Source: Rhodoluna sp. (GTDB lineage Bacteria; Actinomycetota; Actinomycetes; Actinomycetales; Microbacteriaceae). Taken from it: DNA of 50,931 nucleotides. Both the position numbers and the translations under genes were made by a program. Location of the stretch: assembly GCF_024641065.1 (NCBI RefSeq), contig NZ_JAHEDV010000007.1, forward strand, positions 1 through 50,931, given 5' to 3'. Shown in pieces: positions 29,697-38,443 of this stretch (position 1 is the stretch's first letter; each line of letters starts with the position of its first letter). The notes below the pieces were generated by a model. That model did no database searches and was not told the origin of the DNA. It worked only from the letters and a program-made list of their open reading frames with translations.

Positions 29697-31154
29697 CTAC
29701 TTTTTAGAGCCTTTGTGAATCGCAAACATTGTTCCGGCTGGTGCCTGGTAACTAATGGTTCCATCCCCGGCTACCTCAATTTCAAGGCCAGCACACTTGC
29801 CATCTTTTAGGGCGTTAGGCCCGCCCGAGAATACGTCGCAGTAGGTGCCAGCGGCCATTGAAGTCTTGAGCGGCTTGTCGGCATATGGCTTCTTCGAGAG
29901 GTTCACGAATATATAGCCGCGGTCTCCGCGACCCCAACCAACAATTCCCGAACCCTTCTTGGTGTCAGTCATCGGTGCGTCGCCAACGACATCGCGAAAT
30001 TGAATCATGGCAGCTGTTGAAGCCCAGCGGTGCTGGCAGATCCAATCGCCATCGGCATATTTTTCAATTGCTGCAGACGGCGAATCTACGCACTGAACAT
30101 CTAGAACCCGACCCGATTCGTCGGTGTTTGGTCCGTCATCAAAACTGGTGAAGGCATAACCCGAATACAACATGGCCTTGCCATAAGGGTCGGCCAGCAT
30201 CATGGCAGTGCCGATTTCAAATTTCTTCGCGTTCTTCTTCCAGCTCAACGAAGACCCGTTGCGTTCGGTGTCATGGTTCGAGATAAATGAAATTCCTGAA
30301 GCACTTGGCACATAACCTTCAACGCGAGTCTCTGAAACCAGGCTGCTCATTACCCCGCTGCCAACCATGTTGCTGTAATCGTGAGTGATGCCGAATTCAA
30401 AAACATCTCCCCAGCTGGTGTAGTACTCAGGTTTCGTCGGTTCATTTGCTCCGCCTCGGATAACCTCCTGAAGAATCCAGGTGTCCTTAGGCAGTTGCCC
30501 AATAATCGCCTTTAGGTCGCCGCTGTAGATGTGCTTGGCAGCGTCAAATCTGAACCCGATGACTCCCATATCTAGCAGCTCTTGCAGGTAGGCAACGATG
30601 GTTTTTTGTACCTTAGGGCTCGCGGTATCGAGATCGGCTAGGCCAACCAGCTCACAATTGGTCACTTGCTCAAGGTCGCTGTAATCCTGAATTTGGCCAT
30701 CCGAGGTGTTGTCGCAGTGATGAAAATCGCTGCTGGTATAAATGCCCGGATACTCATACTTCGTGAATTCACTGCCAGCCCAACCGGTGCCACTGTCACG
30801 GCCGGTCATGTGGTTCACCAATGCGTCGGCGACAATTCCAACCCCGGCTTCCTTGCAGGTGTCGATCATGTTTTGGTACTCAGCCTTGGTGCCGAGTCGA
30901 GATTCAAGCTTGTAGCTGGCCGCCTGATAGTGAATCCACCACTCGCTGCCCGTCACGTGTTCTTGAGGGGGAGAGGTCTCAACCCAATCGATACCGGCTG
31001 GCCCGAGATAATCGGTGCACTCCTTGGCAATCGAATTCCAATTCCACATGAAAAGTTGCACGCCCACTTCACCTTGGTGAGGGGCTCTTGGTGCTGCAGG
31101 AGCGCAGCCGGTGAGGGCCAGAACGGCCACAAGCATGAGGGCTAGTCGTTTCAT
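29697..31154 (-). CDS. Lipoprotein alpha-amylase (GH13)
   Basis: This 485-residue protein starts with a lipoprotein signal peptide whose lipobox LALTGC places the lipid-bearing cysteine at residue 17, so it is anchored outside the membrane. The GH13 barrel has region I VADALVNHM, region II GFRFDAAKH with nucleophile Asp204, acid/base Glu230 in ILQEVI, and region IV FISNHDTERN with Asp295. It should degrade starch or glycogen-like glucans outside the cell. No transporter is adjacent. TAGGCT (31167-31162) lies 7 nt before ATG 31154 and no Shine-Dalgarno site is present. It ends 12 nt from the bidirectional terminator. Confidence 0.93.
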   Translation of the reverse strand: MKRLALMLVAVLALTGCAPAAPRAPHQGEVGVQLFMWNWNSIAKECTDYLGPAGIDWVETSPPQEHVTGSEWWIHYQAASYKLESRLGTKAEYQNMIDTCKEAGVGIVADALVNHMTGRDSGTGWAGSEFTKYEYPGIYTSSDFHHCDNTSDGQIQDYSDLEQVTNCELVGLADLDTASPKVQKTIVAYLQELLDMGVIGFRFDAAKHIYSGDLKAIIGQLPKDTWILQEVIRGGANEPTKPEYYTSWGDVFEFGITHDYSNMVGSGVMSSLVSETRVEGYVPSASGISFISNHDTERNGSSLSWKKNAKKFEIGTAMMLADPYGKAMLYSGYAFTSFDDGPNTDESGRVLDVQCVDSPSAAIEKYADGDWICQHRWASTAAMIQFRDVVGDAPMTDTKKGSGIVGWGRGDRGYIFVNLSKKPYADKPLKTSMAAGTYCDVFSGGPNALKDGKCAGLEIEVAGDGTISYQAPAGTMFAIHKGSKK

Positions 31155-31161
31155 GCGGTTC

Positions 31162-31184
31162 AGCCTAGCCCAAACCGATAGGCT
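31162..31184. promoter_or_regulatory. Palindromic site in the amylase-icd divergent promoter region
   Basis: AGCCTA (31162-31167) and TAGGCT (31179-31184) form an inverted repeat with an 11-nt spacer. Read on the minus strand, the left arm is the predicted -10 (TAGGCT) of the amylase gene. It could be an operator or chance symmetry of two divergent -10 elements. Confidence 0.35.
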
Positions 31185-31235
31185 AGAAGAAGACTGGCTC
31201 GCTGGTCACAAAACTTCGAAAAACAGGAGCGCCAC

Positions 31236-32453
31236 ATGGCAAAAATCAAGGTAGTAGGCAAGGTTGTCGAGCTCGATGGCGACGAGATGACCCGCATTAT
31301 CTGGCAGAACATCAAAGACTCTCTGATCCTTCCATTCCTGGATGTAGACCTTGAGTACTACGACCTTTCGGTCGAGAACCGCGATGCTACTGACGACCAG
31401 GTAACCATCGACGCAGCACACGCAATCAAGCAGCACGGTGTTGGCGTTAAGTGCGCAACCATCACCCCAGATGAAGCGCGCGTTGAAGAGTTCAAGCTAA
31501 AGAAGATGTGGAAGTCCCCTAACGGAACTATCCGCAACATTCTTGATGGTGTTGTATTCCGCGAGCCAATCATCATCTCAAACGTTCCTCGTTTGGTTCC
31601 AGGCTGGACCAAGCCGATTATCATTGGTCGTCACGCTCACGGTGACCAGTACAAGGCAACTGACTTCAAGGTTCCAGGAGCTGGCCGCGTTACTATCACT
31701 TGGACTCCAGCTGATGGCGGAGAAGTTGTAACCCAGACCATCGCTGACTATCCAGAGCACGGTGGTGTTGCAATGGGTATGTACAACTACATGGACTCAA
31801 TCCGTGACTTTGCTCGTGCGTCTTTCAACTACGGTTTGTCACGCAACTACCCGGTTTACCTTTCAACTAAGAACACCATCTTGAAGGCCTACGACGGTGC
31901 TTTCAAGGATGCCTTCCAAGAAGTCTTCGACGCTGAGTATGCAGACCGATTCAAGGCTGCCGGCATCACCTATGAACACCGCCTAATCGACGACATGGTT
32001 GCCGCTGCACTTAAGTGGGAGGGTGGCTACGTTTGGGCTTGTAAGAACTATGACGGCGACGTTCAGTCAGACACCGTTGCCCAGGGCTTTGGTTCACTAG
32101 GTCTAATGACTTCAGTTCTAACCACTCCAGATGGCAAAACCACTCTTGCTGAGGCAGCTCACGGTACCGTGACTCGTCACTACCGCGAGTGGCAGGCAGG
32201 CAAGTCAACTTCGACTAACCCAATCGCTTCGATTTTTGCTTGGACTCGTGCGCTTATTGCTCGTGCAGAGATTGACGGTACTCCAGAAGTTCGCACCTTT
32301 GCTGAGACTCTTGAAGATGTAATCGTCAAGACTGTTGAATCAGGCAAGATGACCAAAGACCTAGCTGCTCTTGTTGGCAAGGGTCAGGCATTCCAGAGCA
32401 CCGATGAGTTCATGGCATCAATTGCTGAGAACCTTCAGGCGCGCCTGGGCTAG
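31236..32453 (+). CDS. icd: NADP-dependent isocitrate dehydrogenase
   Basis: The 405-residue enzyme oxidatively decarboxylates isocitrate to 2-oxoglutarate. It is the homodimeric, eukaryote-like type: [16 protein letters not shown] at the N-terminus, [33 protein letters not shown] and YKATDF are characteristic, and length fits this class rather than the 740-residue monomeric enzyme of many actinobacteria. A CAGGAG site precedes ATG 31236. It is followed by a strong terminator. It shares a short divergent promoter region with the amylase gene. Confidence 0.96.
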   Translation: MAKIKVVGKVVELDGDEMTRIIWQNIKDSLILPFLDVDLEYYDLSVENRDATDDQVTIDAAHAIKQHGVGVKCATITPDEARVEEFKLKKMWKSPNGTIRNILDGVVFREPIIISNVPRLVPGWTKPIIIGRHAHGDQYKATDFKVPGAGRVTITWTPADGGEVVTQTIADYPEHGGVAMGMYNYMDSIRDFARASFNYGLSRNYPVYLSTKNTILKAYDGAFKDAFQEVFDAEYADRFKAAGITYEHRLIDDMVAAALKWEGGYVWACKNYDGDVQSDTVAQGFGSLGLMTSVLTTPDGKTTLAEAAHGTVTRHYREWQAGKSTSTNPIASIFAWTRALIARAEIDGTPEVRTFAETLEDVIVKTVESGKMTKDLAALVGKGQAFQSTDEFMASIAENLQARLG

Positions 32454-32484
32454 TAACTGTGTAAAACCGGCTGCAATTTAGGGC

Positions 32485-32493
32485 TGTGGATAA
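32485..32493 (-). other. DnaA box
   Basis: TGTGGATAA here is the reverse complement of TTATCCACA, a perfect DnaA box. It lies in the gap after icd, overlapping the first two bases of the terminator stem. A single 9-mer can occur by chance. Confidence 0.4.
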
Positions 32494-32521
32494 CTCCGGC
32501 AGGGAAACCTGCCGGAGTTTT
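32492..32521 (+). terminator. Rho-independent terminator after icd
   Basis: AACTCCGGCAGG (32492-32503) and CCTGCCGGAGTT (32508-32519) form a perfect 12-bp stem with a GAAA tetraloop, followed by TTTT at 32518-32521. The next start codon is only 12 nt further on. Confidence 0.92.
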
Positions 32522-32532
32522 ACATTTCTGGA

Positions 32533-35028
32533 ATGAAAACCACAGTTCAGCAGCGTTGGGCCAAACTAATCGCCAGCAGCGCCATCCTTGCCGCAGTTTT
32601 TAATGGGCTAGCTATCGAGCCCGTCGGGGCCGTGTCAATCACCCCAGCTCCGGTGTGCGTTGGTTCGTCTTGCACGGTAACTTTTGATTACACCGGTGAT
32701 TACTTTTCCTGGTCGCCACCGGTCGGAGCCAAAAACCTGACTTTCGATCTTGCTGGCGCACAGGGCGCAAGTGCGGCAGCCTTCGGTGGCCGCGTGACCG
32801 GTGCACTGGCAAACATCCCTAGCACTCTGTACATCTATGTTGGCGGTGCAGGCCTTCGGGGGAGCGGCGCGCTCGGCGGATTCAACGGTGGCGGAAACGC
32901 CGGTACCGGTGGTGCCGATGCGGGTTCTGGAGGGGGCGCTACCGACATCAGATCTTCGATTGCGCTTGCAGACCGAATTGCTGTCGCCGGAGGTGGAGGT
33001 GGCCAAGCCGGTGTCACCGGCGGTGTTGGTGGAGCAGCCGGTGGGGTTACCGGTTCAAGCGGAGTCGGTGGTCAGGGTGGAGCCGGAACAGGTGGTTCGG
33101 CAACCGCCGGAGGATCGGCCGGATTCGCCGGTGTTGGTGCAACTGCCGCAACCGTTGGTTCATCAGGCAAAGGCGGCAACGGCGGCTCAAGTGCCTACTC
33201 TGGTGGAGGCGGCGGCGGTGGCGGCTACTTCGGCGGCGGTGGCGGTGGCGGAGATGCCGACAATTGCTGCTCTAACGGTGGTGGTGGAGGGGGTGGCTCA
33301 TCCTGGGTCAATGCCACCCTGGTTTCTGGCTCTACCAACACTGCCGCCTATCGCACCGGCGCGGGTCGAGCCATGCTCAGCTACCAGATGCCACCTTCGG
33401 TGGTCTCATTCCAAGCCGCATCGCAGGTTTCGAACGCAGCATCGGTCACATTCAATTTGCAGTTCAGCGAATCTGTTTCGGGCCTATCGAGTGCAGATTT
33501 CACAATTGCAGGCTCAGCAACCGCTTGTCAGCTAGCAGTATCAGGCAGCGGCACAACTTATGCGGTGGCAGTCTCGGGTTGCAGTTCGGGAACCCTCGCG
33601 CTCGCGCTGTTGGCAAACTCAGTTCAGGGAGTCTTGGCCGGACCAGCCGTTGCAGTAACTGCCGATTCGATCACTCTCGACTACGCGAATCCCACAGCAA
33701 CAATTGCCTCGCCGGGCTCACCAAATAATTCAAGTCTTCAGAATTTCGTTGTCACTTTTTCTGAGCCGGTCACAGGCTTGGCTAGCAGCGACTTTGAAGT
33801 TCTCGGCGCTGGTTGTCAGCTAGCTTCGGTGAGTGGTTCTCAGGCTAGTTACAACATCCAAGTTTCTAATTGCACGGATGCAGCCCAGTTGCACCTGAAT
33901 CTTGCCCCGAACTCTGTGAACGATGTAGCTGGCAATCTTGGCCCGGCTGAATTGGTGTCTAGTTCAGCAGTACTAATTGACTTGCTGGCACCAAATGCAA
34001 CAGTCACTGTTCCTAGTTCGCCGTCGAATCATGCTGCCGTGACGGTCGAAATTCAATTTAGTGAGCAAATAGTTGGGCTAGCCGAATCTGACCTACAGAT
34101 TGTGGGTGCCGGTTGCCTAATTGACGCGCTGGTTGCCGAGGGCAATCTGGTTTTTGTCACAGTCTCAAATTGCACTGATTCACTTCAAGTAAATTTATTG
34201 GCTGGGTCGGTGACAGATGTCGCTCAAAATTCCGGGCCTGTTGTTGCGGTGCATTCTGCCACCGTAATTTTTGATCTTGCGGCGCCAACAGCAACCTGGT
34301 CGAGTGCGCAGACTGAGACCCAAAGTATTGCAAGCTTCGAGCTGCGTTTCAGTGAGGCCATTACCGGTTTAGCCGATGACGACTTTGTTTCTGTGGGCAC
34401 ATCACTCGGATGTCGACTAACCCTCAGTGAGGTTTCTGCAGGAACCAATTACCTTGTTGAAGTGATTGATTGCCAGGTAGGGCAGATAAGCCTTGCCCTT
34501 AGATCAGGAGCTGTGTTCGACGCCGTTCTGAACGCCGGCCCAACGAGTGAGACTATTTCGCCAGTGATCACAAAGTTGGCTATTCCGGTTGTGATCGAGC
34601 CAACTCCAGAACCAACCGTTGAACCAAGCGTTGAACCAACCGTTGAACCGAGCCCAACACCGGTTCCTGAGCCAGAACCGACCTCATCGCCGGCCCCAGA
34701 ACCTTCATCATCGCCGATGCCAATCAGCGAGCAAGCTGAATCAGAGTCAAGGCCCTTTTCAACCAACTCAAATCAAGAATCAGGTTCTGAAGCAGTGGTG
34801 CTTGTGCCCGAGGGTTCGGGTAATGATTCGAATGGCCCAGATACTGAAATAGAGGCGGGGCTTGCACCAAGTGATTCACCAACCTTTAGTTGGCCAACTC
34901 TTGATCAGGTTCAAACCTGGCTGCTTTCGGCAGTGGCCGCAGCGCTCGCCGGAATCGCAGCTGTCGTGATTGCGAAGTTGCTATCGATAGTTCGACGTCG
35001 CCGAATTGTGAGGTTGTTTGGTGTTTAG
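32533..35028 (+). CDS. Secreted glycine-rich, Ig-repeat surface protein
   Basis: The 831-residue protein starts with a signal peptide (about residues 1-33). Residues about 45-285 form a domain opening with FDYTGDYFSWSPPVGAKNL and LAGAQG, then long glycine runs with LYIYVGG, GGGATDIR and RIAVAGGGGG. These are signatures of bacterial glycine-rich proteins related to the ALK/LTK glycine-rich fold. Four Ig-like repeats of about 95 residues follow (about 289-690), each with F-S-E-x-V-x-G-L-x-x-x-D-F and usually a GAGC...C cysteine pair. A proline/glutamate/threonine/serine-rich stalk (about 692-735) and a C-terminal membrane helix with arginine-rich end anchor it. There is no LPxTG motif. TACATT (32521-32526) lies 6 nt before ATG 32533. 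Adhesion or envelope structure is inferred. Confidence 0.85.
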   Translation: MKTTVQQRWAKLIASSAILAAVFNGLAIEPVGAVSITPAPVCVGSSCTVTFDYTGDYFSWSPPVGAKNLTFDLAGAQGASAAAFGGRVTGALANIPSTLYIYVGGAGLRGSGALGGFNGGGNAGTGGADAGSGGGATDIRSSIALADRIAVAGGGGGQAGVTGGVGGAAGGVTGSSGVGGQGGAGTGGSATAGGSAGFAGVGATAATVGSSGKGGNGGSSAYSGGGGGGGGYFGGGGGGGDADNCCSNGGGGGGGSSWVNATLVSGSTNTAAYRTGAGRAMLSYQMPPSVVSFQAASQVSNAASVTFNLQFSESVSGLSSADFTIAGSATACQLAVSGSGTTYAVAVSGCSSGTLALALLANSVQGVLAGPAVAVTADSITLDYANPTATIASPGSPNNSSLQNFVVTFSEPVTGLASSDFEVLGAGCQLASVSGSQASYNIQVSNCTDAAQLHLNLAPNSVNDVAGNLGPAELVSSSAVLIDLLAPNATVTVPSSPSNHAAVTVEIQFSEQIVGLAESDLQIVGAGCLIDALVAEGNLVFVTVSNCTDSLQVNLLAGSVTDVAQNSGPVVAVHSATVIFDLAAPTATWSSAQTETQSIASFELRFSEAITGLADDDFVSVGTSLGCRLTLSEVSAGTNYLVEVIDCQVGQISLALRSGAVFDAVLNAGPTSETISPVITKLAIPVVIEPTPEPTVEPSVEPTVEPSPTPVPEPEPTSSPAPEPSSSPMPISEQAESESRPFSTNSNQESGSEAVVLVPEGSGNDSNGPDTEIEAGLAPSDSPTFSWPTLDQVQTWLLSAVAAALAGIAAVVIAKLLSIVRRRRIVRLFGV

Positions 35029-35882
35029 CTGAAGATGATGGTGCGGTCGCCATCAAGCAACACGCGACGTTCAGCAAACCAGCGAACGGCCTGGGTCAAG
35101 GTCTTTGACTCGACATCTTGGCCAATTGAGACCAAGCGCTTCTTTGAGTCTGAGTGCTCAACGCGAACTACATTTTGCTCAATGATCGGGCCTTCGTCAA
35201 GGTCGGCTGTCACAAAGTGTGCGGTGGCACCAATCAACTTCACACCGCGAGCGTGAGCCTGGGCATAAGGGTTAGCGCCCTTAAACCCTGGCAAGAATGA
35301 GTGGTGAATGTTGATAATTCTGCCTTCAAACTCCGCACAGAATTCAGGTGAAAGCACCTGCATGTAGCGAGCCAAAACAATCAGCTCGATACCAGCCGAT
35401 TTGATGAAGTCACGAAGCATCGCCTCGAATGCACGCTTGTCGCCATCCGAGGTAATTGGGTGAGTTTCGAACGGAATGCCGTAAAACTCGGCCATCTCAG
35501 CGAGTTCGGCGTGGTTTCCGAATACTGCTGGCAGCTCAATTGGCAACTGGCCGTTGCGCTGGCGAAAGAGGATGTCATTCAAGCAGTGAGCGCTCTTTGA
35601 GACCAAAACCAAGGTCTTCATTTTGCGGCCAACTTCTTCAAGTTCCCAGATCATTCCGTAGCGCTCGGCTACCGGAGCAATTTGGTTTTCAAAGTGTTCG
35701 CGCGGCACTGCCGACTCAATCTGCAAGCGCATGAAGAAGCGCCCGGTGTCATCTGAGGTGAACTGCGAAGATTCGGTGATGTTTCCGTTAGCCGCGACGA
35801 TGGCACCTGAAATGGCGTGAACGATTCCGGGCTTATCTTCGCAAACGAGGGTTAAAACCCAGTGTGTGGTCGCAGCAGTCAT
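35025..35882 (-). CDS. purU: Formyltetrahydrofolate deformylase
   Basis: PurU hydrolyses 10-formyl-THF to THF and formate, balancing the one-carbon pool. An N-terminal ACT domain (about residues 8-80, beginning VLTLVCEDKPGIVHAI) precedes the formyltransferase-fold domain with MQVLSPEF, INIHHSFLPGFKGANPY (catalytic Asn and His) and TADLDEGPII (catalytic Asp). Length is 285. TAAACT (35895-35890) lies 7 nt before ATG 35882 with no Shine-Dalgarno site. It overlaps the end of the surface-protein gene by 4 nt and stands beside glyA-folD of the same pathway. Confidence 0.96.
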   Translation of the reverse strand: MTAATTHWVLTLVCEDKPGIVHAISGAIVAANGNITESSQFTSDDTGRFFMRLQIESAVPREHFENQIAPVAERYGMIWELEEVGRKMKTLVLVSKSAHCLNDILFRQRNGQLPIELPAVFGNHAELAEMAEFYGIPFETHPITSDGDKRAFEAMLRDFIKSAGIELIVLARYMQVLSPEFCAEFEGRIINIHHSFLPGFKGANPYAQAHARGVKLIGATAHFVTADLDEGPIIEQNVVRVEHSDSKKRLVSIGQDVESKTLTQAVRWFAERRVLLDGDRTIIFS

Positions 35883-35920
35883 AAAAAGTAGTTTAACCGC
35901 GTGATTAAAAAGATGAACGC

Positions 35921-36046
35921 TTAGTCAAGGATGTCTTCGCCGCGTTTACGAGCGGCGACAATCTGCACGAGAACCCAAACCGACAAGATCAGCCCCGAGA
36001 TGATCATCACTGCTCCAATGATTACTGGAAGCGGTAGTTGCTGCAT
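35921..36046 (-). CDS. Small single-helix membrane protein
   Basis: This 41-residue frame encodes one transmembrane helix (about residues 6-30, rich in Ile, Val and Leu) followed by a short charged tail, AARKRGEDILD. It is supported by a good ribosome-binding site (ATAGGAAA, 36060-36053) at normal spacing before ATG 36046 and a -10 candidate TAGACT (36086-36081). It lies 38 nt upstream of purU on the same strand. No homologue is recognised. It could be a regulatory or stabilising membrane peptide. Confidence 0.65.
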   Translation of the reverse strand: MQQLPLPVIIGAVMIISGLILSVWVLVQIVAARKRGEDILD

Positions 36047-36153
36047 TTTTTATTTCCTATGCTTGATTTCCCCTCCCTGCAGTCTAGTGTTCGTTTTGCG
36101 TAATACTCCTGAGGCCAAAGGGCCTTTCTTGTTCAGTCGCCGAGCCTTGAAAA

Positions 36154-36162
36154 TGTTAGGAT
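36154..36162 (+). promoter_or_regulatory. Extended -10 promoter of glyA-folD
   Basis: TGTTAGGAT at 36154-36162 combines a TGn extension with a TAGGAT -10. The predicted start near 36168 coincides with the 5' end of the ZTP riboswitch. No good -35 is seen, which is acceptable for an extended -10 promoter. Confidence 0.5.
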
Positions 36163-36165
36163 TTA

Positions 36166-36235
36166 GGTATCGCAACTGGCGCTAAAGATGGGTATCCATC
36201 ATGGAGCGAAGACATTTTGGTCGTGCGCCTGGGCC
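36166..36235 (+). ncRNA. ZTP (pfl) riboswitch
   Basis: This leader shows the conserved features of the ZTP/ZMP riboswitch. ACTGGCG (36175-36181) is the 5' core. The P2 hairpin is GATG/CATC around 36187-36200. GGAGCGA (36203-36209) has GCGA pairing with TCGC (36170-36173) to close P1. The 3' core GCGCCTGGGC is at 36225-36234. GGCGC (36178-36182) pairs with GCGCC (36225-36229) as the pseudoknot. The glyA ribosome-binding site AAAGGGG (36254-36260) is 20 nt downstream and no U-run is present, so control of translation is likely. Genes of one-carbon metabolism are the established targets of this class. Confidence 0.88.
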
Positions 36236-36267
36236 AAGACAAACTACTTGTATAAAGGGGTTAACTC

Positions 36268-37548
36268 ATGTCACAGCTTCCAACTACTTTCAACTCACCA
36301 CTTAGTGAAACCGACCCAGAGATCGCCGCAGTTCTTGCAGCCGAACTTGATCGTCAGCGCCACACTCTCGAAATGATTGCCAGCGAAAACTTTGTTTCTC
36401 GCGGTGTTCTTGAGGCACAGGGTTCAGTTCTAACCAACAAATATGCCGAGGGTTACCCTGGCAAGCGCTACTACGGTGGTTGCGAAGCCGTTGACGTTGC
36501 CGAGAACCTAGCCCGCGACCGCGCTAAGGCCCTTTTCGGTGCCGAGCACGCAAACGTTCAGCCTCACTCGGGCGCGTCAGCCAACGCGGCTGTTTTGATG
36601 GCCTTGGCTAACCCTGGCGACCGCATCCTTGGTCTAGAGCTTGCACACGGTGGCCACCTAACCCACGGTATGCGTCTCAACTTCTCAGGCAAAATGTACG
36701 AAGCTCACGCTTATGAGCTAAACCCAGAAACCCACCTTGTCGACATGGACATCGTTCGTGCTCGCGCACACGAGGTAAAGCCAGCCGTAATCATCGCTGG
36801 TTGGTCCGCTTACTCTCGTCACCTTGACTTTGCCGAATTCCGCAAAATTGCCGACGAGGTTGGCGCCAAGCTTTGGGTAGACATGGCTCACTTCGCTGGC
36901 CTTGTTGCCGCTGGCCTGCACCCAAGCCCAGTTCCTTTTGCCGATGTTGTTTCAACCACCGTTCACAAGACTCTTGCTGGCCCACGCTCAGGTCTGATTC
37001 TTTGCAAGGCTGAATACGCCAAGAAAATTGACTCAGCTGTTTTCCCTGGCCAGCAGGGTGGTCCATTGATGCACGTGATCGCAGCAAAGGCTGTTGCTTT
37101 CAAGGCAGCTGCCACGGATGAATTCAAAGACCGTCAGAAGCGCACTATTGAAGGTGCTGCAATCATTGCTAATCGCTTGATGCAGGCTGATGTAACCGCA
37201 AATGGCGTTCAGGTTCTGACCGGCGGCACTCAGGTTCACCTGGTCTTGGTTGACCTTCGCAACGCACCGATCAATGGTCAAGAGACTGAAGACCTTCTTC
37301 ACGATGTCGGCATCACTGTGAACCGCAACTCGGTTCCTAACGACCCACGTCCACCTATGGTTACCTCAGGTGTTCGTATTGGTACTCCGGCTCTTGCCAC
37401 TCGTGGTTTCGGTGCTGCAGAATTCACCGAAGTTGCCGAGATCATTGCAGGCGTTTTGGTGCCAAACCCAGACATCGAGGCACTTCGTGCTCGCACTCGC
37501 AAGCTAACCGAGGCATTCCCGCTATACAGCGGCCTTGAGAACTGGTAG
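36268..37548 (+). CDS. glyA: Serine hydroxymethyltransferase
   Basis: GlyA converts serine and THF into glycine and 5,10-methylene-THF, the main one-carbon source. PLP binds Lys234 in [24 protein letters not shown] at about 36-44, [15 protein letters not shown] at 57-71 and [13 protein letters not shown] at about 204-216 are diagnostic. Length is 426. ATG 36268 has AAAGGGG 7 nt upstream. It is governed by the ZTP riboswitch and is followed 19 nt later by folD, so accumulation of ZMP/ZTP should raise production of both enzymes. Confidence 0.98.
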   Translation: MSQLPTTFNSPLSETDPEIAAVLAAELDRQRHTLEMIASENFVSRGVLEAQGSVLTNKYAEGYPGKRYYGGCEAVDVAENLARDRAKALFGAEHANVQPHSGASANAAVLMALANPGDRILGLELAHGGHLTHGMRLNFSGKMYEAHAYELNPETHLVDMDIVRARAHEVKPAVIIAGWSAYSRHLDFAEFRKIADEVGAKLWVDMAHFAGLVAAGLHPSPVPFADVVSTTVHKTLAGPRSGLILCKAEYAKKIDSAVFPGQQGGPLMHVIAAKAVAFKAAATDEFKDRQKRTIEGAAIIANRLMQADVTANGVQVLTGGTQVHLVLVDLRNAPINGQETEDLLHDVGITVNRNSVPNDPRPPMVTSGVRIGTPALATRGFGAAEFTEVAEIIAGVLVPNPDIEALRARTRKLTEAFPLYSGLENW

Positions 37549-37567
37549 TCAGGTCTAGGTAATCACC

Positions 37568-38443
37568 GTGACTGCTATCAAACTTGACGGTTTAGCAACT
37601 GCAAAGGCCATCAAGGCTGAGCTTGCTGAGCGGGTAATCGGGCTAAAGCAACTAGGCATCACTCCAGGCCTAGGAACACTTTTAGTTGGCGATGACCCAG
37701 GTTCGCACTCGTATGTTGCCGGTAAACACCGCGACTGCGCAGAGGTCGGCATTCACTCCATTCGAGTTGATTTGCCAGCCTCGGCTTCGGCAAATGATGT
37801 TCGTGCAGCATTGCGCGATCTAAACCAGGCCCGCGACGTTACCGGTTACATCGTTCAGTTGCCTTTGCCTTTTGGCATCGACACCAACGAGATGCTTGAG
37901 CTTATTGACCCAAATAAAGACGCGGATGGCCTTCACCCGACCAACCTTGGTCGATTGGTGCTCGGAGTCTCTGGCGAGCTTAATTCTCCATTGCCCTGCA
38001 CGCCGGCCGGCATCGTTGAGTTGCTGAATCGCTACGAGGTGCCAACTCGCGGAGCTGAAGTTGCCGTAATCGGTCGCGGTGTGACCGTTGGTCGCCCGCT
38101 TGGCTTGCTAATGACTCGCAAGGGAATCGATTCAACAGTCACGCTTTTGCACTCAGCCAGCCGCGATCTTGAACACGCAGTTAAGCGTGCCGACATCGTG
38201 ATTGCTGCACTCGGAGTCGCTCACTTTGTTCAACCTGAGTGGATCAAACCCGGCGCTGCCGTTCTAGATGTTGGAATTACTCGCGTTGAGGCAACTTCAG
38301 CAGATGACAAGGCTCGTTTGGTTGGAGATGTTGACCCTCGTGTTGCTGAGGTTGCTGGTTGGCTATCGCCAAACCCTGGCGGTGTCGGCCCGATGACTCG
38401 AGCCATGTTGGTCAAAAACGTGGTTGACGCGGCTTCTCGCTAA
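37568..38443 (+). CDS. folD: Methylenetetrahydrofolate dehydrogenase/cyclohydrolase
   Basis: FolD oxidises 5,10-methylene-THF and hydrolyses the product to 10-formyl-THF, the donor for PurN and PurH. The catalytic lysine is Lys53 in [44 protein letters not shown]-like residues about 98-127 and [13 protein letters not shown] (NADP-binding) follow, and [13 protein letters not shown] closes the domain. Length is 291, start GTG 37568. It shares the riboswitch-controlled transcript with glyA and overlaps the convergent ABC exporter gene by 4 nt. Confidence 0.97.
   Translation: MTAIKLDGLATAKAIKAELAERVIGLKQLGITPGLGTLLVGDDPGSHSYVAGKHRDCAEVGIHSIRVDLPASASANDVRAALRDLNQARDVTGYIVQLPLPFGIDTNEMLELIDPNKDADGLHPTNLGRLVLGVSGELNSPLPCTPAGIVELLNRYEVPTRGAEVAVIGRGVTVGRPLGLLMTRKGIDSTVTLLHSASRDLEHAVKRADIVIAALGVAHFVQPEWIKPGAAVLDVGITRVEATSADDKARLVGDVDPRVAEVAGWLSPNPGGVGPMTRAMLVKNVVDAASR

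Noticed and set aside
30666-31145. 159-codon plus-strand frame inside the amylase gene
   Set aside because: It is antisense to a GH13 gene with intact catalytic motifs and has no start signals of its own.
33180-33300. Glycine-codon tandem repeats as a possible CRISPR or satellite
   Set aside because: They are in-frame low-complexity codons of the glycine-rich domain with no regular unit and spacer pattern.
34449-34766. 105-codon minus-strand frame with glycine/serine/valine repeats
   Set aside because: It is the antisense shadow of the proline/glutamate-rich stalk of the surface protein.
36188-36376. 62-codon frame starting in the riboswitch
   Set aside because: It overlaps the ZTP aptamer and the glyA start in another frame; the structure explains the conservation.
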